Assembly: GCA_002335865.1 (NCBI GenBank)
Contig: DDCY01000014.1
Span: forward strand, 1-8,831
DNA length: 8,831 bases
From: Saprospiraceae bacterium UBA1994
GTDB taxonomy: Bacteria; Bacteroidota; Bacteroidia; Chitinophagales; Saprospiraceae
Reading direction: 5' to 3'
The notes beneath the pieces are model-generated. The model did no database searches, was not told where the DNA came from, and saw only the letters and a program-made list of their open reading frames with translations. This document shows, piece by piece, positions 7,569 to 8,831 of the stretch (its first letter is position 1; each line of letters opens with the position of its first letter). The position numbers were made by a program, and so were the translations under genes.

Positions 7569-7890
7569 TTAGGGCTGGAGGATGCCAGACACCTTTACTA
7601 TAATCAAAAGAATAGTTAGACTGATAATTGTGAATACATAGCGTAGAAATCTTCAAGTGTCTTCCTGAATAATCTAAGGTTGTAGGCATAGTAGCCATCG
7701 ACCCACAGCACGCACAGATACAAAAAGGTGTACACAAATCTTGATGATCATGATCAGAATGATTATGACCTTTATCTACAATCTCGGTATTAGAATCACA
7801 ATTACGATGCATAAAATCAATACCATCAGAGCAAGGTACAAAAGCAAGTACCAGCATGTATAAGGATAATATGTACGAAATTAATTTCAC
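7564..7890 (-). CDS. Small exported Cys/His-rich protein leading the efflux operon
   Basis: From the GTG at 7890 this is a 108-residue protein. K2 and a hydrophobic stretch, about residues 3-18 (LISYILSLYMLVLAFV), form a signal peptide or membrane anchor ending at PCSDG. A His-rich patch follows (GHNHSDHDHQ, 41-50), then a cysteine cluster CTPFCICACC (53-62), and a C-terminal tail YSFDYSKGVWHPPALS. The layout resembles small uncharacterised Bacteroidota proteins found just ahead of CusA/CzcA genes (possibly those catalogued as DUF6660; this is from memory). The ligands suggest periplasmic metal binding or delivery to the pump, which is inferred. The longer frame from TTG at 7932 is unlikely, because that codon lies in the operator, upstream of the -7 box. 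The ATG at 7857 would give 97 residues but remove most of the signal. No Shine-Dalgarno is seen, and the GTG falls almost at the predicted transcript start, so the start is uncertain. Confidence 0.75.
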   Translation of the reverse strand: MKLISYILSLYMLVLAFVPCSDGIDFMHRNCDSNTEIVDKGHNHSDHDHQDLCTPFCICACCGSMATMPTTLDYSGRHLKISTLCIHNYQSNYSFDYSKGVWHPPALS

Positions 7891-7896
7891 TGAAAG

Positions 7897-7904
7897 CAAA
7901 GATA
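7897..7904 (-). promoter_or_regulatory. Bacteroidota -7 promoter box for the efflux operon
   Basis: On the minus strand this reads TATCTTTG, matching TAnnTTTG. A TTTG lies 25 bases upstream within the operator-like repeat, the same spacing as at the receptor promoter. The transcript would start near 7890-7892, so the first gene would be read either leaderless from the GTG at 7890 or from the ATG at 7857. This promoter probably drives the small gene, pump, adaptor and regulator. Confidence 0.6.
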
Positions 7905-7916
7905 AAATAAAAATCG

Positions 7917-7931
7917 TGCAACTTACTTGCA
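7917..7931. promoter_or_regulatory. Fur-family operator candidate B (TGCAA-N5-TTGCA)
   Basis: The plus strand reads TGCAACTTACTTGCA, with perfect 5-base arms and six of seven positions symmetric when read as 7-1-7. It is followed by AAGG, as is copy A, and sits 12 bases upstream of the -7 box, again as in copy A. Placement suggests direct control of the efflux operon by the operon's own Fur-family regulator. Confidence 0.65.
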
Positions 7932-7951
7932 AAGGGGCATTGCTTTAATGA

Positions 7952-7965
7952 TATCTTATAAGATA
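7952..7965. repeat. 14-base perfect palindrome upstream of the efflux promoter
   Basis: TATCTTATAAGATA is a perfect, gapless palindrome lying 20 bases beyond operator B and 47 bases from the -7 box on the upstream side. It could bind a second dimeric regulator. The region is AT-rich and such a palindrome could arise by chance, so function is uncertain. Confidence 0.35.
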
Positions 7966-7987
7966 GGTCTAGAAAAGAATATTGTTT

Positions 7988-8016
7988 TTTTGATCCTTAA
8001 TTAATAAGGATCAAAA
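7988..8016 (-). terminator. Hairpin at the 3' end of the MORN-repeat gene, probable terminator
   Basis: Perfect 12-base arms TTTTGATCCTTA (7988-7999) and TAAGGATCAAAA (8005-8016) flank a 5-base loop. The MORN gene's TGA stop (8011-8013) lies inside the arm. On the transcribed minus strand the hairpin is followed by A residues rather than a U-tract, so it is not a textbook intrinsic terminator. It may mark or protect the mRNA 3' end and separates this gene from the efflux operon. Confidence 0.5.
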
Positions 8017-8808
8017 TTGAAAACGATGATCACCTATAATTTCATCTTTGTTCAATTCGAATATCTGTCCATATGAGATTTCAACATCATTGATATAGAA
8101 ATCTCCTAATTCTTTGTAAATCATGCATTCTAAAATATTCAAGTCCCTATGATCAATCATTTTACATGTCAGCATTCCACTGTCTTTGTCTACTGCAACG
8201 ACCTTTAGAAATATTTCTCTTTCAATTGGGAATGTAGTCTCTGGAGATCTGGCTCTACCACAAGTCTTATAATACTTACTGTATTTAATAACACTTCCAA
8301 ATCTTATATTACTCGCAGCCTCAAGTCTTTCATTTGAAGGTTCTCTGTTTAAACCTTTTTCCAATACATAATAGGATGCATTGCTTTTGGGGTAACCCTG
8401 TTCTATAATAGTACCGTTCTTACTTTTTTTTGTGTGAAATCCACTAGGGAAATCATCTTCGAAAACACCTTCATTATACTGGCCAGTTCTGCGATAGACT
8501 AGTTTTCCTTTTCCATGTCTAAGCCAGTCATTCATTTCACCATAGTAGACGGCATCATGATAAGAAATTATTCCTTTGTAACATTCACCTTTATCATTTG
8601 TAAAACATTCCACTCTTGTCTCATGCCCCTTGGCATTGGTCTGTGCATAAATTTTTTCAACAATCCGATTTTCTTCAAATTTCAATGACATTGTATAACC
8701 AGCTCCAGATAGTGGTTTTCCTTCTTGAAATATCCAACCTGATGGATAACCGTTAACGAAAGTTCCTGTTAGTTTGACAATGTTACCATCGTTAAATGTA
8801 AGTAACAT
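8011..8808 (-). CDS. MORN-repeat-containing protein of unknown function
   Basis: The predicted 265-residue protein has no signal peptide or membrane segment, so it is probably cytoplasmic as called. The clearest MORN-type repeats are at 88-105 (YYGEMNDWLRHGKGKLVY) and 111-123 (YNEGVFEDDFPSG). A degenerate unit occurs at the very start (LTGTFVNGYPSG, 13-24) and another near 77-90. Residues about 165-265 are not repeat-like and I do not recognise them. MORN repeats form beta-hairpin stacks that often bind lipids or proteins; no specific role can be assigned. The ATG at 8808 is the first usable start, because TAA sits in frame only 6 bases upstream. Since the first repeat begins almost at residue 1, the gene could be the downstream part of a longer one interrupted by that stop. 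It has its own 3' hairpin and no evident link to metal efflux. Confidence 0.8.
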   Translation of the reverse strand: MLLTFNDGNIVKLTGTFVNGYPSGWIFQEGKPLSGAGYTMSLKFEENRIVEKIYAQTNAKGHETRVECFTNDKGECYKGIISYHDAVYYGEMNDWLRHGKGKLVYRRTGQYNEGVFEDDFPSGFHTKKSKNGTIIEQGYPKSNASYYVLEKGLNREPSNERLEAASNIRFGSVIKYSKYYKTCGRARSPETTFPIEREIFLKVVAVDKDSGMLTCKMIDHRDLNILECMIYKELGDFYINDVEISYGQIFELNKDEIIGDHRFQF

Positions 8809-8831
8809 ATCTTAGGTAATCCACATTCTCT

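Noticed and set aside
7891..7932. TTG start at 7932 for the small Cys/His-rich protein
   Set aside because: The codon overlaps the operator-like repeat and precedes the TAnnTTTG box, so it would probably not be transcribed.
1..8831. Novel defence system, CRISPR array or mobile element
   Set aside because: No repeat-spacer array, transposase, integrase, nuclease or target-site duplication is visible; the genes form a metal-efflux locus plus a MORN-repeat gene.

Overview
The window looks like Bacteroidota chromosomal DNA. It is AT-rich, the genes lack Shine-Dalgarno sequences, the promoter boxes fit the Bacteroidota -7 pattern TAnnTTTG, the TonB-dependent receptor carries an N-terminal carboxypeptidase-regulatory-like domain, and the RND pump has a TolC-like protein fused to its C-terminus, an arrangement I know from Bacteroidota. 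The genus cannot be named from this sequence. All six genes lie on the minus strand, so transcription runs from high to low coordinates. No stretch over 300 bases lacks a gene, and I saw no RNA genes, insertion sequences or CRISPR arrays.

In transcription order: a MORN-repeat protein (8011-8808) stands apart and ends in a strong hairpin. After a 120-base control region comes a metal-efflux operon: a small secreted Cys/His-rich protein (7564-7890), a 1439-residue CzcA-type RND pump fused to a TolC-like outer-membrane factor (3173-7492), a His-rich lipoprotein adaptor (1939-3162) and a Fur-family regulator (1519-1929). The last three genes are separated by only about 10 bases. The 5' two-thirds or so of a TonB-dependent receptor gene (1-1451, cut by the window edge) follows with its own promoter.

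The most notable non-coding signal is a pair of near-identical control modules, one ahead of the small-protein/pump operon (7897-7935) and one ahead of the receptor (1480-1518). Each has a 15-base inverted repeat TGCAA-N5-TTGCA, flanked by the same AAGG, and a TAnnTTTG box at exactly the same distance. The repeat can be read as 7-1-7, the usual Fur-family operator layout, so the linked regulator is the obvious candidate to control both units.

Pump residues point to divalent cations (Zn/Co/Cd class) rather than Cu(I)/Ag(I). The inferred picture is a metal-responsive regulon. The small Cys/His-rich protein and the His-rich adaptor would handle metal in the periplasm, the fused pump would expel it, and the receptor would adjust outer-membrane traffic of a metal or chelate. 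The direction of regulation and the exact metal are not shown by the sequence.
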